Shown: positions 9,133-18,265 of the stretch, one piece after another
How the letters are laid out: each line of letters opens with the position of its first letter
Numbering within the stretch: position 1 is the stretch's first letter
Assembly (NCBI GenBank): GCA_947039005.1
Contig: CAMQXY010000001.1
Coordinates: 22,797-86,796 of the forward strand
Length of the DNA: 64,000 nt
From: an uncultured Photobacterium sp.
Lineage (GTDB): Bacteria; Pseudomonadota; Gammaproteobacteria; Enterobacterales; Vibrionaceae
Direction of reading: 5' to 3'
The notes under the pieces: generated by a model
What the model was told of the DNA's origin: nothing
Database searches by the model: none
What the model saw: the letters and a program-made list of their open reading frames with translations, nothing else
Made by a program: the position numbers and the translations under genes

Positions 9133-10545
9133 ATGAGCAAAGGATTAATCTGGGTTGTTGATGACGACAGCTCCATTCGCTGGGTATTGGAACGAACATT
9201 AAACAATGCTGGGATGAAATGTGAAACCTTTGCTGACGCCGATAGCGTGTTGGCAGCCTTAGAGCGCAATGTACCTGATGTATTAGTGTCAGATATCAAA
9301 ATGCCCGGCACCGATGGTTTTACATTACTCAAAGAACTACAACAAGATTACGCGACCTTACCCGTTATTATTATGACCGCTCACTCTGATCTTGATGCCG
9401 CGGTCAATGCTTATCAACGCGGGGCATTTGAATATTTACCTAAGCCATTCGATATTGATGATGCCGTGATATTAGTAGAGCGCGCGCTTAGCCATAGCCA
9501 AGAACAAAAGCGTCAACAACAACCTGTCGTCGAGCTTAAAAATGCTCCGGAAATCATTGGCGAAGCACCAGCAATGCAAGAAGTATTTCGTGCTATTGGA
9601 CGCTTATCACGCTCGTCGATTTCAGTATTAATCAATGGTGAATCAGGGACAGGTAAAGAGTTAGTTGCCCATGCGTTACATCGCCATAGCCCCCGCAGCA
9701 ATAACGCTTTTATTGCGCTTAATATGGCGGCTATCCCCAAAGATTTAATCGAGTCGGAATTATTTGGTCATGAAAAAGGAGCCTTTACCGGTGCCAATAG
9801 TGTCCGCCAAGGTCGATTTGAACAAGCCAATGGCGGCACCTTATTTCTTGATGAAATTGGTGATATGCCGTTAGATATCCAAACTCGATTATTGCGAGTG
9901 CTTGCGGATGGACAATTTTATCGCGTTGGTGGTCATGCACCAGTCAATGTTGATGTTCGAATTATTGCTGCCACTCACCAACACCTTGAACGTCTGGTCG
10001 CTGCCGGTGACTTTCGTGAAGACCTCTTCCATCGCCTTAATGTGATCCGAGTTCATTTACCCTCACTCAAAGATCGTCGCCAAGATATCCCACAATTAAC
10101 ACACCACTTTTTACAACGCGCAGCCGATGAACTTAGTGTAGATGTTAAATCACTGCACCCCGATACCGCAGAAAAACTGACTCAACTACCGTGGCCAGGT
10201 AATGTGCGCCAATTAGAAAACATCTGTCGTTGGTTAACGGTAATGGCCAGTGGTAATGAAATACTACCATCCGATTTACCCCCAGAAATCACAGATACAA
10301 CCAATGTGATGAGTGCCACAGCCGAAACACAACATTGGCATCAAGGGTTACAACAATGGGCACAGCAAGCCTTACAGCAAGGTGAAACCGAATTGTTAAC
10401 CGAAGCGCTACCACAATTTGAAAAAATATTACTTGAAACCGCACTGCTACATACTCATGGTCATAAACAAGAAGCGGCAAAATTACTCGGTTGGGGGCGT
10501 AATACCCTTACCCGCAAACTCAAAGAATTACAGATTCATGATTAA
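9133..10545 (+). CDS. glnG: Nitrogen regulation response regulator NtrC
   Basis: 470-residue sigma-54 activator. The receiver domain (1-120) has the acidic pocket VVDDDSS, the phospho-Asp in [10 protein letters not shown], and a conserved Lys in YLPKPFDI. The AAA+ domain (140-375) has Walker A GESGTGKE, the sigma-54-contacting loop GAFTGA, Walker [12 protein letters not shown] and the arginine-finger region. The C-terminal Fis-type helix-turn-helix is [19 protein letters not shown]. It should bind the dyads found upstream of glnA and ntrB in this window. The start has AGGAG 7 bases upstream. Also known as GlnG. Confidence 0.97.
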   Translation: MSKGLIWVVDDDSSIRWVLERTLNNAGMKCETFADADSVLAALERNVPDVLVSDIKMPGTDGFTLLKELQQDYATLPVIIMTAHSDLDAAVNAYQRGAFEYLPKPFDIDDAVILVERALSHSQEQKRQQQPVVELKNAPEIIGEAPAMQEVFRAIGRLSRSSISVLINGESGTGKELVAHALHRHSPRSNNAFIALNMAAIPKDLIESELFGHEKGAFTGANSVRQGRFEQANGGTLFLDEIGDMPLDIQTRLLRVLADGQFYRVGGHAPVNVDVRIIAATHQHLERLVAAGDFREDLFHRLNVIRVHLPSLKDRRQDIPQLTHHFLQRAADELSVDVKSLHPDTAEKLTQLPWPGNVRQLENICRWLTVMASGNEILPSDLPPEITDTTNVMSATAETQHWHQGLQQWAQQALQQGETELLTEALPQFEKILLETALLHTHGHKQEAAKLLGWGRNTLTRKLKELQIHD

Positions 10546-10663
10546 AGCTTAAAGAGTGATATCGACAATCGCTACCAACGCACATTTATCTGCAACAGTG
10601 GTGAATGTCATTTAGTGATTGCGTATACTCAACCCATATTTATCTTTGGGAAATATAATAATC

Positions 10664-11668
10664 ATGATAAGCAAAGATCTTCCATTAACGGATATTCACC
10701 GCCATCTTGACGGTAATATTCGTCCACAAACGATCTTAGAATTGGGTCAGCAATTTAATATCGTCCTACCCGCAACAGAAATAGAAGCTCTACGCCCACA
10801 CGTACAAATTGTTGAAGCAGAACCAAGTTTAATCGCATTCCTGAGTAAATTAGATTGGGGCGTGGCAGTATTAGGTGATTTAGACGCTTGTCGTCGCGTT
10901 GCTTATGAAAACGTTGAAGACGCACTTAATGCGCAAATTGATTATGCTGAACTGCGTTTTTCACCGTATTACATGGCGATGAAACACAACTTACCCGTAG
11001 CCGGTGTTGTTGCAGCGGTTGCTGATGGTGTTGCTGCTGGTTGTCGTGATTTTGGTATTAAAGCCAATCTGATTGGTATTATGAGCCGTACTTTTGGCAC
11101 TCAAGCTTGTCAGCAAGAATTAGACGCCCTACTAAGCCATAAAGACCAATTAGTTGCAATTGACCTTGCCGGTGATGAACTCGGTCAACCCGGTACTCAG
11201 TTTATCTCGCACTTTAAACAAGTTCGTGATGCTGGATTACAGATCACTGTACACGCAGGTGAAGCCGCTGGCCCTGAGAGCATGTGGCAAGCAATTAATG
11301 AACTTGGCGCAGTCCGTATTGGTCACGGTGTCAAAGCGGTAAACGATCCTAAACTAATGGATTACCTTGCTGAACACCGTATTGGTATTGAGTCTTGTAT
11401 TACATCTAATATTCAAACCAGTACTGTTGCTGATATTACTCGACACCCGATTAAAGCCTTCCTTGAACACGGTATTCTTGCTTGTTTAAATACCGATGAT
11501 CCGGCGGTTGAAGGGATTGAATTACCTTATGAATATGAGATTGCCGCACCGAAAGCAGGCTTAAGTGTCGCTCAAATTCGCCAAGCACAAATCAATGGGC
11601 TTGAGTTAGCATTCTTATCTGCTGCAGAAAAACAGGCGCTACGTGATATTGCTAGCAAACGTGGCTAA
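10664..11668 (+). CDS. add: Adenosine deaminase
   Basis: 334-residue zinc hydrolase that converts adenosine to inosine and 2'-deoxyadenosine to deoxyinosine (purine salvage). Zinc ligands are visible as HRHLDGN near residue 13, HAGEAAG near 195 (catalytic Glu), the His in IGHGV, and NTDDPAV near 275. I start at ATG 10664, where homologues begin ([18 protein letters not shown]); the frame is open 15 codons further up from a TTG. The ribosome site is weak (GGGA, 12 bases). A terminator follows. It is probably monocistronic. Confidence 0.94.
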   Translation: MISKDLPLTDIHRHLDGNIRPQTILELGQQFNIVLPATEIEALRPHVQIVEAEPSLIAFLSKLDWGVAVLGDLDACRRVAYENVEDALNAQIDYAELRFSPYYMAMKHNLPVAGVVAAVADGVAAGCRDFGIKANLIGIMSRTFGTQACQQELDALLSHKDQLVAIDLAGDELGQPGTQFISHFKQVRDAGLQITVHAGEAAGPESMWQAINELGAVRIGHGVKAVNDPKLMDYLAEHRIGIESCITSNIQTSTVADITRHPIKAFLEHGILACLNTDDPAVEGIELPYEYEIAAPKAGLSVAQIRQAQINGLELAFLSAAEKQALRDIASKRG

Positions 11669-11717
11669 TCACAATAAGTGCTAGTACCGTCGCGATAACG
11701 ACCTATGAGACACATAA

Positions 11718-11756
11718 TAAAACGCCCCAGTTTCACGTGAAACCGAGGCGTTTTTT
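11718..11756 (+). terminator. Terminator between add and hemN
   Basis: AACGCC...GGCGTT outer stem with an inner palindrome TTTCACGTGAAA, flanked by A and T runs. The genes converge here, so it can stop transcription from both sides. Confidence 0.8.
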
Positions 11757-11828
11757 ATAACGATATTTTTATAATAATGTTTTTATAACCATATTACAGA
11801 GAATCAATAACGGCAGATCACCTGCAGA

Positions 11829-13202
11829 TTAGATAACCCGTGAGAACTGCTGCTGACGGGCACGATCACGTAAATATTTATCAAAACACATACAAATATT
11901 ACGAATCAATAATCGCCCTTTAAGCTCAACATGGATAATATTGTCATCCACAGTCACTAATTCATCGTTAATAAACGTCTTTAATAACTGTAAGTCTTCG
12001 CTAAAGTAACTGTCAAAATCAATACTAAACTCAGCTTCAATCGCACGCTTATCTAATTGGAAATTACAAATTAGCGCCTTGATCACTTCACGGCGTAACA
12101 AATCATCAGCGTCTAAGGTGACCCCTTTCCACAATGCCGTTTGTTGCTCAGCCATTTGACCATAATACAACTTCAATTCTTTTTGGTTTTGCGCATAGCA
12201 ATCACCAATCATTGAAATTGCTGATACACCCATCCCTAATAAGTCACAGTCACCTTGGGTGGTGTAACCTTGGAAATTACGGTGCAAAATCCCGTCACGT
12301 TGTGCTACCGCTAATTCATCATCAGGCAACGCAAAGTGATCCATACCAATAAACTGATACCCAGCCCCGGTTAGTGTCGCAATCGTATCTTGTAGAATCG
12401 CTAACTTTTCGGTCGCTGACGGTAATTGGTCTTCATGAATTTTACGCTGTGCAGCAAACAAGGTTGGCATGTGAGCATAGTTAAATACTGACAGTCTGCC
12501 CGGCTTCATGGTCAACACTTGTTGCAGTGTTTCAGCAAACAGTGCTTTGGTTTGCAATGGCAACCCGTAAATTAAATCAAGGTTGGTTGAACGGAAGCCT
12601 AACTCACGGGCGCGGTTAACCATCGCAAAAATGAAATCTTCATCTTGCTCGCGGTTAACGAGTTTCTGCACGTCTTTATTAAAATCTTGTACCCCGATGC
12701 TCAAACGGTTAAAGCCTTCACTGCGGAGGTGATCAAGGATACTCAATTCAATTTCACGCGGGTCAACTTCAATACTGATTTCAGCATCGTCATCAAAATT
12801 AAACGCACTCCGTAACGCGGTCATTAAACGACTAATTTGCGCCGCCGTTAAGAATGTTGGTGTACCACCGCCCCAGTGCAATTGACTCACTTGACGATCA
12901 CCAAGCAAAGTCGATCGTTGCTTAATTTCTTGCTCAAGCACATCTAAATATTGATCGGCTTTGTGCTGATGACGAGTAATAATTTTATTACAGCCACAGT
13001 AATAACAAAGCTTATGACAAAATGGGATATGAATATAAAGCGATAACTTACGATCAGGGTATTGCTGACATGCCATCTCAAATTCAGCAGAAGTAAATGC
13101 TTGATTAAACTCTAGTGCGGTCGGGTAAGAAGTATAACGCGGGCCTGAATAATTATATTTTTCAATCAGGGCCTGATCCCAAATAATCTGCTCATTTGAC
13201 AT
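11829..13202 (-). CDS. hemN: Oxygen-independent coproporphyrinogen III oxidase
   Basis: 457-residue radical-SAM enzyme that decarboxylates coproporphyrinogen III in anaerobic heme synthesis. The 4Fe-4S motif is in IPFCHKLCYYCGCN near residue 60 (CxxxCxxC followed by the HemN-specific extra Cys). HWGGGTPTFL and GVQDFN follow, as does the HemN C-terminal domain. Length equals E. coli HemN (457), which separates it from the shorter HemW. Its neighbours (DUF2489, yihI) are the standard vibrio ones. I looked for an FNR box upstream and did not see a convincing one. Confidence 0.97.
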   Translation of the reverse strand: MSNEQIIWDQALIEKYNYSGPRYTSYPTALEFNQAFTSAEFEMACQQYPDRKLSLYIHIPFCHKLCYYCGCNKIITRHQHKADQYLDVLEQEIKQRSTLLGDRQVSQLHWGGGTPTFLTAAQISRLMTALRSAFNFDDDAEISIEVDPREIELSILDHLRSEGFNRLSIGVQDFNKDVQKLVNREQDEDFIFAMVNRARELGFRSTNLDLIYGLPLQTKALFAETLQQVLTMKPGRLSVFNYAHMPTLFAAQRKIHEDQLPSATEKLAILQDTIATLTGAGYQFIGMDHFALPDDELAVAQRDGILHRNFQGYTTQGDCDLLGMGVSAISMIGDCYAQNQKELKLYYGQMAEQQTALWKGVTLDADDLLRREVIKALICNFQLDKRAIEAEFSIDFDSYFSEDLQLLKTFINDELVTVDDNIIHVELKGRLLIRNICMCFDKYLRDRARQQQFSRVI

Positions 13203-13300
13203 GACATTGTTCCAATTTGGTGAAGATAGAATAAATAGAGTGTGTCACCATTTTACTCAAAGTAAAACCTATCCCTGTTGTTCAAATTACACTCTGGACA

Positions 13301-13332
13301 AAAACAAACACCGCCAATAAATGGCGGTGTTA
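13301..13332 (-). terminator. Terminator after the yihI-DUF2489 operon
   Basis: Stem AACACCGCC/GGCGGTGTT with a 7-base AT loop. On the minus strand it is followed by TGTTTTTG. It lies 18 bases beyond the DUF2489 stop. Confidence 0.8.
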
Positions 13333-13349
13333 ATAATAACGATATCAGG

Positions 13350-13829
13350 TTAAACCTTGGTTGACAGGATAGCATCCAATTCAAGTTTAATATCAGCCTG
13401 TAGACGAGACTCCGCTTTTATACGTTCAAGATCGAATCGCATTCGGCTTTGTTTTTCTATTTGCTGGCGTGCATCACCGCGGGGCATATCTTTAACGACT
13501 TGATACAAGTCAGTTAATGCCGGATACGTTGCTGCAAAATCAACTTGTTTATCTGCTTGCAACACTTCCATTAATTTATATAACCGAATCGCGGCTTCAG
13601 AGATATCGCACTGATCTTGCTTACATGCCATTGCGATAATAAAGACGCTTTCTAATATATTGTCATTTCTAGCTTTAATTGCTTCAACCTGTTGCTCTGC
13701 AGCGCGAGCTAAGAACAACTTATGCCGCTGTTGCTGCTGATAAAGCTTAGCTAATAACAATCCAGCGTACAGTGCTAATCCAACCACTACTACGCTACCA
13801 ATAACAAACAGAAGTGTTATTCCCTGCAA
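13350..13829 (-). CDS. DUF2489 membrane-anchored protein
   Basis: 159-residue protein with a single N-terminal transmembrane helix (residues ~4-27, LLFVIGSVVVVGLALYAGLL) and a charged cytoplasmic helical domain containing two Cys (ACKQDQCDIS). It matches the DUF2489 family, which lies beside hemN and yihI in many gammaproteobacteria. No function is known. It starts 3 bases after the yihI stop, so it is translated from the same mRNA. Confidence 0.8.
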   Translation of the reverse strand: MQGITLLFVIGSVVVVGLALYAGLLLAKLYQQQQRHKLFLARAAEQQVEAIKARNDNILESVFIIAMACKQDQCDISEAAIRLYKLMEVLQADKQVDFAATYPALTDLYQVVKDMPRGDARQQIEKQSRMRFDLERIKAESRLQADIKLELDAILSTKV

Positions 13830-13832
13830 CGG

Positions 13833-14387
13833 TTACTCCTTATCGAAATTATCAAAATCCATGTTTTCAAATTGCGCTAACAAATCATCATCTGAACGAG
13901 GCTTTGACTTAGCTTTAGCGCTTTCTTTAACGGGCGCTGATGCTTCTTCAACATCATCTAATAAACCAAGTTGTTTCATTAAACGTTCAATGCGATCTAA
14001 CTTAAGGTCAACTTGCTTTTGCAAGCCAGCACCCAGTTTTTCACCAGCATCAATACGATCTAATAGCACCATTAATTGTGCATCATTTTCAAGCTGCGCA
14101 AGTTCTTGCTCTGCAGACAAACGACGCTGTTGCTTGTTTTGTGGCTTTTTAGGTTCAACGATTAGTGGGACTAATTTTTTGCTACCTAAACGTGGATCTT
14201 TTTTCTGGCCACCATTACGCTGCTTATTTTCTTCAACAGCAGAATGACGACTACCTGATTTTAAGCCTTTACGCTTCTTCGCTTTTTGGCGTTCACGTGT
14301 TTCAACATCAACTTTACTATTTGTTTTTTCGCGGTATACAGCAGGGCCTTCTGAACCTACGGTGCGCGCTCTTTTCTTACGGGTCAT
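13833..14387 (-). CDS. yihI: Der GTPase-activating protein YihI
   Basis: 184-residue protein with a very basic, probably disordered N-terminal half (MTRKKRARTVGSEG..., RERQKAKKRKGLKSGSRHS) and an acidic helical C-terminal half (EQELAQLENDAQLMVLLDRI). This layout is typical of YihI, which stimulates the GTPase Der (EngA) and so modulates late 50S ribosome assembly. The stop is close to DUF2489, and the start shares its last base with the methyltransferase stop. The next plus-strand gene beyond the RNA region, engB, is also a ribosome-assembly GTPase. Confidence 0.92.
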   Translation of the reverse strand: MTRKKRARTVGSEGPAVYREKTNSKVDVETRERQKAKKRKGLKSGSRHSAVEENKQRNGGQKKDPRLGSKKLVPLIVEPKKPQNKQQRRLSAEQELAQLENDAQLMVLLDRIDAGEKLGAGLQKQVDLKLDRIERLMKQLGLLDDVEEASAPVKESAKAKSKPRSDDDLLAQFENMDFDNFDKE

Positions 14388-15028
14388 TACTGGGGTTTCC
14401 TCAGCAAAATCACATCATTTCCAACAAACTCAACTTCAAGACCATCACGTTGCGCTAAAAAACAAAACGTATCACGGCTAAAAAAGCTGACATGGGTTGG
14501 GTCGTTCTTATAGTACCAATGCCCAAAGGCATCAGTGTCGGTTACTAATTTAGTCATTATCCCAAGCCAACCGCCGGGTTTGACTAAACGTAGTAACAGC
14601 CCCCATTCCTTCGCAGGCTGATAAAAGTGCTCGATTGCTTCTGTGCAAGTAACAAAATCATACTGACCCTCTAATACTGCGGATTGTGCCGCAAAATAAG
14701 GATCATAGATCGCCATAGTATACCCCATTTCAGTCAACATCACTGACAAGGTCGGCCCCGGACCACTACCAAAATCCAATCCAGATAAAGGCGGTGATGA
14801 CAGACGAGTCATAAGTGGGGTTGCTAATCGCCCTAAAAATTGTCGATAGCCACCATCATCAGGATTATTCCGATGTTGATCGTAGACTAGCTTTTCTTGA
14901 GACGACGTTAAATGAGTTGTCGGATCGGCATAAATTAATGCACAGTGTAAACAGCGAAAATAACCACGGTTAATGTCTGCCACCAACCATATATTATTTT
15001 GACTACCACAAAGTGGACATCTATCCAT
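14387..15028 (-). CDS. Class I SAM-dependent methyltransferase with zinc ribbon
   Basis: 213-residue methyltransferase. The N-terminus has a four-Cys zinc ribbon (RCPLCGS then RCLHCALIY). Then comes a Rossmann core: LDFGSGPGPTLSVM (SAM motif I), YDPYF (acidic end of strand 2) and TCTEAIEHFY (motif IV-like), followed by LVKPGGWLGIM. The resemblance is to the methyltransferase-23 type, and the substrate is unknown. ATG 15028 is preferred because GGAG lies just before it; the frame also allows a GTG four codons upstream. It is coupled to yihI by a one-base overlap. Confidence 0.75.
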   Translation of the reverse strand: MDRCPLCGSQNNIWLVADINRGYFRCLHCALIYADPTTHLTSSQEKLVYDQHRNNPDDGGYRQFLGRLATPLMTRLSSPPLSGLDFGSGPGPTLSVMLTEMGYTMAIYDPYFAAQSAVLEGQYDFVTCTEAIEHFYQPAKEWGLLLRLVKPGGWLGIMTKLVTDTDAFGHWYYKNDPTHVSFFSRDTFCFLAQRDGLEVEFVGNDVILLRKPQ

Positions 15029-15202
15029 AGTCTTCTCCACAACGACTGAATGTTACGAACAGCAGCAGCGGTGTAAAATCGAGCGGGCTATTCTATACCC
15101 AATTGCCGTTAAGATGTAGTTCTGCTGACAAATTGTTCAATTTATTCGGCTATCTTATCGTATAGCGGAGCATAATATCACTGCTAAATCATGATAATAA
15201 CC

Positions 15203-15262
15203 ATTAGAATAACTATTGGAATAAGTATTGGAATAAGTATTGGAATAAGTATTGTAATGACC
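15203..15262. repeat. 12-bp tandem repeat
   Basis: Three perfect head-to-tail copies of ATTGGAATAAGT (15215-15250), preceded by one degenerate copy (ATTAGAATAACT) and followed by a partial one (ATTGTAATGACC). It lies between the terminator of the CsrB-type RNA and the methyltransferase start. Confidence 0.9.
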
Positions 15263-15273
15263 GAAATTTAAAT

Positions 15274-15724
15274 AAAAAAAAGCGATAGGTCTGCACCTAT
15301 CGCTGTATGGGGTAAGCTATGAGCTTATAATTCTGTCTAGTCTTCCATAACCAGTAAGCAACGTCCCGGTTTAAAAACATCCATTTTCTAAAGTTGCTAT
15401 CCTTGCTTATTATCGTTCGTCACTGTCCGAGTGAATTTTCACATTCCTTTACCTATCCATAGCTTGGCAACTTATCCTAAGTTGGCGATCCCTATCGCAA
15501 TGTTACGCTCCAATAACGTTACCACCATCCTGATGTGATATATCATCCTGATATATCTGAGCTATATTACTATAGCTACGCTCTATCCATGAGGTGTCTA
15601 TCCTGACAATCCTACGCTTCCTGCGTCTACCCTAGTCTCCTAACCAGACTTCCTGTGCATCCTTTAAGCGTCCTGCTTAAGCTATCCTAGCGCTTCCTAT
15701 CCTGTGTCACACTCCGTGTCGACG
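15274..15724 (-). ncRNA. csrB: CsrB/CsrC-family CsrA-sequestering RNA
   Basis: Non-coding stretch whose minus strand carries about two dozen GGA motifs in ~420 bases. Many are in AGGA, CAGGATG, CAGGAAG or AGGATA contexts, often in loops of small hairpins (TAGCTTAAGCAGGACGCTTAA, for instance, less its last base as a stem). This is the mark of CsrB-type RNAs that titrate the translational regulator CsrA. The 3' end is a strong terminator, AGCGATAGGT/ACCTATCGCT plus eight U (15273-15304). The 5' end near 15724 is inferred from a -10 TAAATT at 15731-15736. In E. coli csrC lies between yihI and engB, exactly as here, so orthology by position is likely. Confidence 0.88.
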
Positions 15725-15870
15725 AGGCATAATTTACCTGAAGCCATTATTAAAACAATGTACCAAGATCACACTTTTGAAAGCCTCATATCGGCAAATA
15801 AACAAGTGCATGTTCTATAAAACAAAAAAATAATCGACTACAAATAAAATTATCATTATCGCGCTATGCT

Positions 15871-15887
15871 ATGGTCAATCTCTTACA
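15871..15887 (-). promoter_or_regulatory. Candidate VarA/UvrY (GacA) box upstream of the CsrB-type RNA
   Basis: The minus strand reads TGTAAGAGATTGACCAT. The left half matches the GacA/UvrY box TGTAAGAGAT and the right half is degenerate. It lies ~150 bp upstream of the inferred RNA start, close to where UvrY acts on csrB in E. coli. Confidence 0.5.
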
Positions 15888-15972
15888 ATATCACTGGCAA
15901 ATTCCCCGTTACTAAACTATTAAAAAATAGTAATACTCAGCAACTCACGTAATTATGCTAACGATCTCGCGG

Positions 15973-16590
15973 TTAATGTAAGCCACTAACATAAGCTGAG
16001 AGCGCATTAATTTCATTATCACTGAGCTTAGCAACACCAGAGCGCATCATCGCATTAAGGTCATTATGACGAGTTCCCGCACGAAAGTGTTGGAGTTGTA
16101 ATTGGGTATATTCAGCATTCTGACCCGAGATCTTAGGAAAACCGGATAAACTGGTACCATTACCACGCGGTCCATGACAACTAATACACGCGGCAATCCC
16201 CCGCTCAGGATCGCCAAAACGATATAATGGCTCAGCAATCGCAATCACAGCTTCAGGAGTGGTATTGGGTGAGATAGGCAGTGAGGAAAAATACGCACCC
16301 AAATCGGCGATATCGGTAGCTGATAATCCAGCAGCCATGCCAGCCATAATGGCATTACTGCGACCTTGAGTACCTTCAGTAGTGAGTGACAATTTATAAT
16401 CAGTAAGTTGTTTCACTATATAATCAGCATGTTGTCCCGCCAATTTAGGGTACTGCGCAATGATTGCATTACCATCATTACCATGACATGCGGCACACGT
16501 GACGGCCTTTAATTTACCCGCATCGATATCACCTTGTGCCCAAGCTGAATAACTCGCAACAAGGCTGAATAGTAAGACTAATTTTTTCAT
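15973..16590 (-). CDS. Di-heme cytochrome c4
   Basis: 205-residue periplasmic cytochrome. The signal peptide is MKKLVLLFSLVASYSAWAQ. Two class-I heme domains follow: CAACHG near residue 33 and CISCHG near residue 130. Met axial ligands are likely in the NAIMAGMAAGLS and NAMMRSG segments. The duplicated arrangement and length fit cytochrome c4, an electron carrier to cytochrome oxidases. It lies next to engB as in other vibrios, divergent from it. It is probably monocistronic; no clear terminator is visible downstream. Confidence 0.88.
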   Translation of the reverse strand: MKKLVLLFSLVASYSAWAQGDIDAGKLKAVTCAACHGNDGNAIIAQYPKLAGQHADYIVKQLTDYKLSLTTEGTQGRSNAIMAGMAAGLSATDIADLGAYFSSLPISPNTTPEAVIAIAEPLYRFGDPERGIAACISCHGPRGNGTSLSGFPKISGQNAEYTQLQLQHFRAGTRHNDLNAMMRSGVAKLSDNEINALSAYVSGLH

Positions 16591-16746
16591 GACATTCCAT
16601 TTATAATTATAGAGCTTCCGTACTACAAGTAATGCTCAGTGACATGGTATACAATACGACCATAAACCAAACACGGTTTAATATATCTTAGACAATTTCA
16701 CAAAAAAGCGCTCATTTTACGATGTGAGGGCTTGACGGAGTTAACA

Positions 16747-17415
16747 GTGAATCAACCTCTCAACTATAGAAATACCAGTTTTATTACAAGTGCACCGGAT
16801 ATTCGTCACTTGCCACAAGATATCGGCGTTGAGATCGCATTTGCTGGTCGCTCCAATGCCGGTAAATCAAGTGCACTAAATCGCCTTACGGATCAAAAAG
16901 GTTTGGCTCGTACGTCTAAAACCCCTGGCCGTACCCAATTAATCAACATGTTTGAAGTCATTAACGGCTGTAACTTAATTGACTTACCGGGTTACGGTTT
17001 TGCTCAAGTACCGCTTGATCTAAAATTAAAATGGCAAAAAGCATTAGGTGAGTACCTACAACGCCGTGAATGTTTACAAGGCTTAGTGGTACTGATGGAT
17101 ATCCGTCACCCAATGAAAGATCTTGACCAACAAATGATCAATTGGGCGATTGAAAGCAGCTTGCCAGTATTAGTCCTACTGACTAAAGCAGACAAATTAA
17201 AAAGCGGTGCGCGTAAAGCACAAGTATTAAAAATCCGTGAAATGTCGAAAGAATTTGGCGGAAACGTTCAGGTTGAAGCTTTCTCTGCATTGAAAGGCAT
17301 CGGCGTAGATCAAGTGCGTAGCAAACTTGATGAATGGTATGCACCAGAACTAGAACGTCAACGTGTACTGTCCGCTGACGATAGTGAAGTTTTTAATCTG
17401 CCACCAATAAAATAA
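16747..17415 (+). CDS. engB: Ribosome biogenesis GTPase EngB (YihA/YsxC)
   Basis: ~222-residue GTPase needed for late 50S subunit assembly. Motifs: [14 protein letters not shown] (G1), KTPGRTQ (G2), DLPGYGFA (G3), LTKADKLK (G4) and FSALKG (G5). The frame opens at a TTG (16732), but ACGGAG lies 6 bases before GTG 16747, which gives the usual short N-terminus before [11 protein letters not shown], so I start there. It diverges from cytochrome c4 and faces the Spot 42/polA region. An essential gene in most bacteria. Confidence 0.95.
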   Translation: MNQPLNYRNTSFITSAPDIRHLPQDIGVEIAFAGRSNAGKSSALNRLTDQKGLARTSKTPGRTQLINMFEVINGCNLIDLPGYGFAQVPLDLKLKWQKALGEYLQRRECLQGLVVLMDIRHPMKDLDQQMINWAIESSLPVLVLLTKADKLKSGARKAQVLKIREMSKEFGGNVQVEAFSALKGIGVDQVRSKLDEWYAPELERQRVLSADDSEVFNLPPIK

Positions 17416-17444
17416 AATCCTCACACAGTTAATCAAACCTAAAA

Positions 17445-17472
17445 ATTCTCCCACTGTCATTGGTGGGGGAAT
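17445..17472 (-). terminator. Hairpin downstream of engB, possible minus-strand terminator
   Basis: ATTCTCCCAC pairs with GTGGGGGAAT (one G-U). On the minus strand it is followed by TTTTTAGG, so it could end transcription entering from the sRNA region. On the plus strand there is no T run, so it is a poor terminator for engB. Confidence 0.45.
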
Positions 17473-17634
17473 ACCCAGAAAATAAAGCTATTCCTCGCTC
17501 TACTCCCCGATTTAAATCCGTTAATGCTATAGATTCCACTACATTATTTTAATCGAAAAACAAGTCTGTTATTTATTAATACTTTGAAACATTATTGGAA
17601 TTAAATTACATCATTATTTGTTTAAAAAAAAGCC

Positions 17635-17737
17635 AAAAAAAAAGCCATTCTCAATGCCGAGAATGGCTATTTCATGTTTTTGCTCGTTCGGCTAGTCGTA
17701 ATAACTAACCAACAAAATAAAATATGAACAAGAAGCT
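17635..17737 (-). ncRNA. Candidate small RNA downstream of Spot 42
   Basis: A compact transcription unit with no credible ORF. On the minus strand a perfect -10 TATAAT (17744-17749) lies in an AT-rich region with a weak -35. A ~100-base AT-rich body follows, then a strong terminator: stem AGCCATTCTC/GAGAATGGCT (17643-17668), loop of six, then nine U. The 5' end near 17737 is inferred from the -10. I do not recognise the sequence from Rfam families I know. A second sRNA near spf has been described in Aliivibrio salmonicida (VSsrna24); I cannot tell whether this is the same. Confidence 0.6.
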
Positions 17738-17995
17738 ATTACTATTATAGCCTGCCAATTTAAAATTTAAAGTATTTACTCTAAAAAACACGCGAACAAA
17801 TAAAGACTAGTGAGAACAAGCGTAAATAAACACTCTAATGATTGATGTTAATCACAAAAAAACCACAATACTGTTCATTTAGAGCAATAAATCAGCAATA
17901 AATAACATTCACTTGGGGATAAAAAAGAAGGTAATCAAAGGGTATCGCAGCGTAAATACGTCAATATAGCGAGGATAAATATTACGTTAGCCCAA

Positions 17996-18103
17996 TAAAA
18001 AACGCCCCAGTCCAATAAATAGACTGGGGCAGCTGAATCAGCCAAATCCAATAACGTGAAACAAAAGGTCTGAAAGATAGAACATCTTACCTCTGTACCC
18101 TAC
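17996..18103 (-). ncRNA. spf: Spot 42 RNA
   Basis: The minus strand begins GTAGGGTACAGAGGTAAGAT and continues through the UUCUAUCUUUCAGACCUUUU segment to a GCCCCAGUC/GACUGGGGC terminator with six U. This is essentially the enterobacterial Spot 42 (108 versus 109 bases). It is an Hfq-dependent regulator of secondary carbon use and central metabolism, normally repressed by CRP-cAMP. Its place beside polA and facing engB is the conserved one. I did not find a clear CRP box in its promoter region. Confidence 0.96.
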
Positions 18104-18204
18104 ATCAGCAACTGTATATCAATTGCTCATTTTTTGGAAGTCTTTGTTGTAGTTTTTTTTCATAAAATTATAAGTAATTTTTACATAACTGTTCTTATTT
18201 TTAA

Positions 18205-18245
18205 CAAAAAAATAGCTGATCACGCGATCAGCTATTCTTTTTTTA
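18205..18245 (-). terminator. Terminator after polA
   Basis: Perfect 11-bp stem AATAGCTGATC/GATCAGCTATT with loop ACGC. An A run (T run on the minus strand) lies on one side and CTTTTTTTATT on the other. It begins 20 bases past the polA stop and insulates it from spf. Confidence 0.85.
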
Positions 18246-18265
18246 TTGATTAACAGTGGTATTAA

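Noticed and set aside
13203-13300. FNR box for hemN
   Set aside because: No TTGAT-N4-ATCAA match; the nearest AT-rich dyad is too degenerate.
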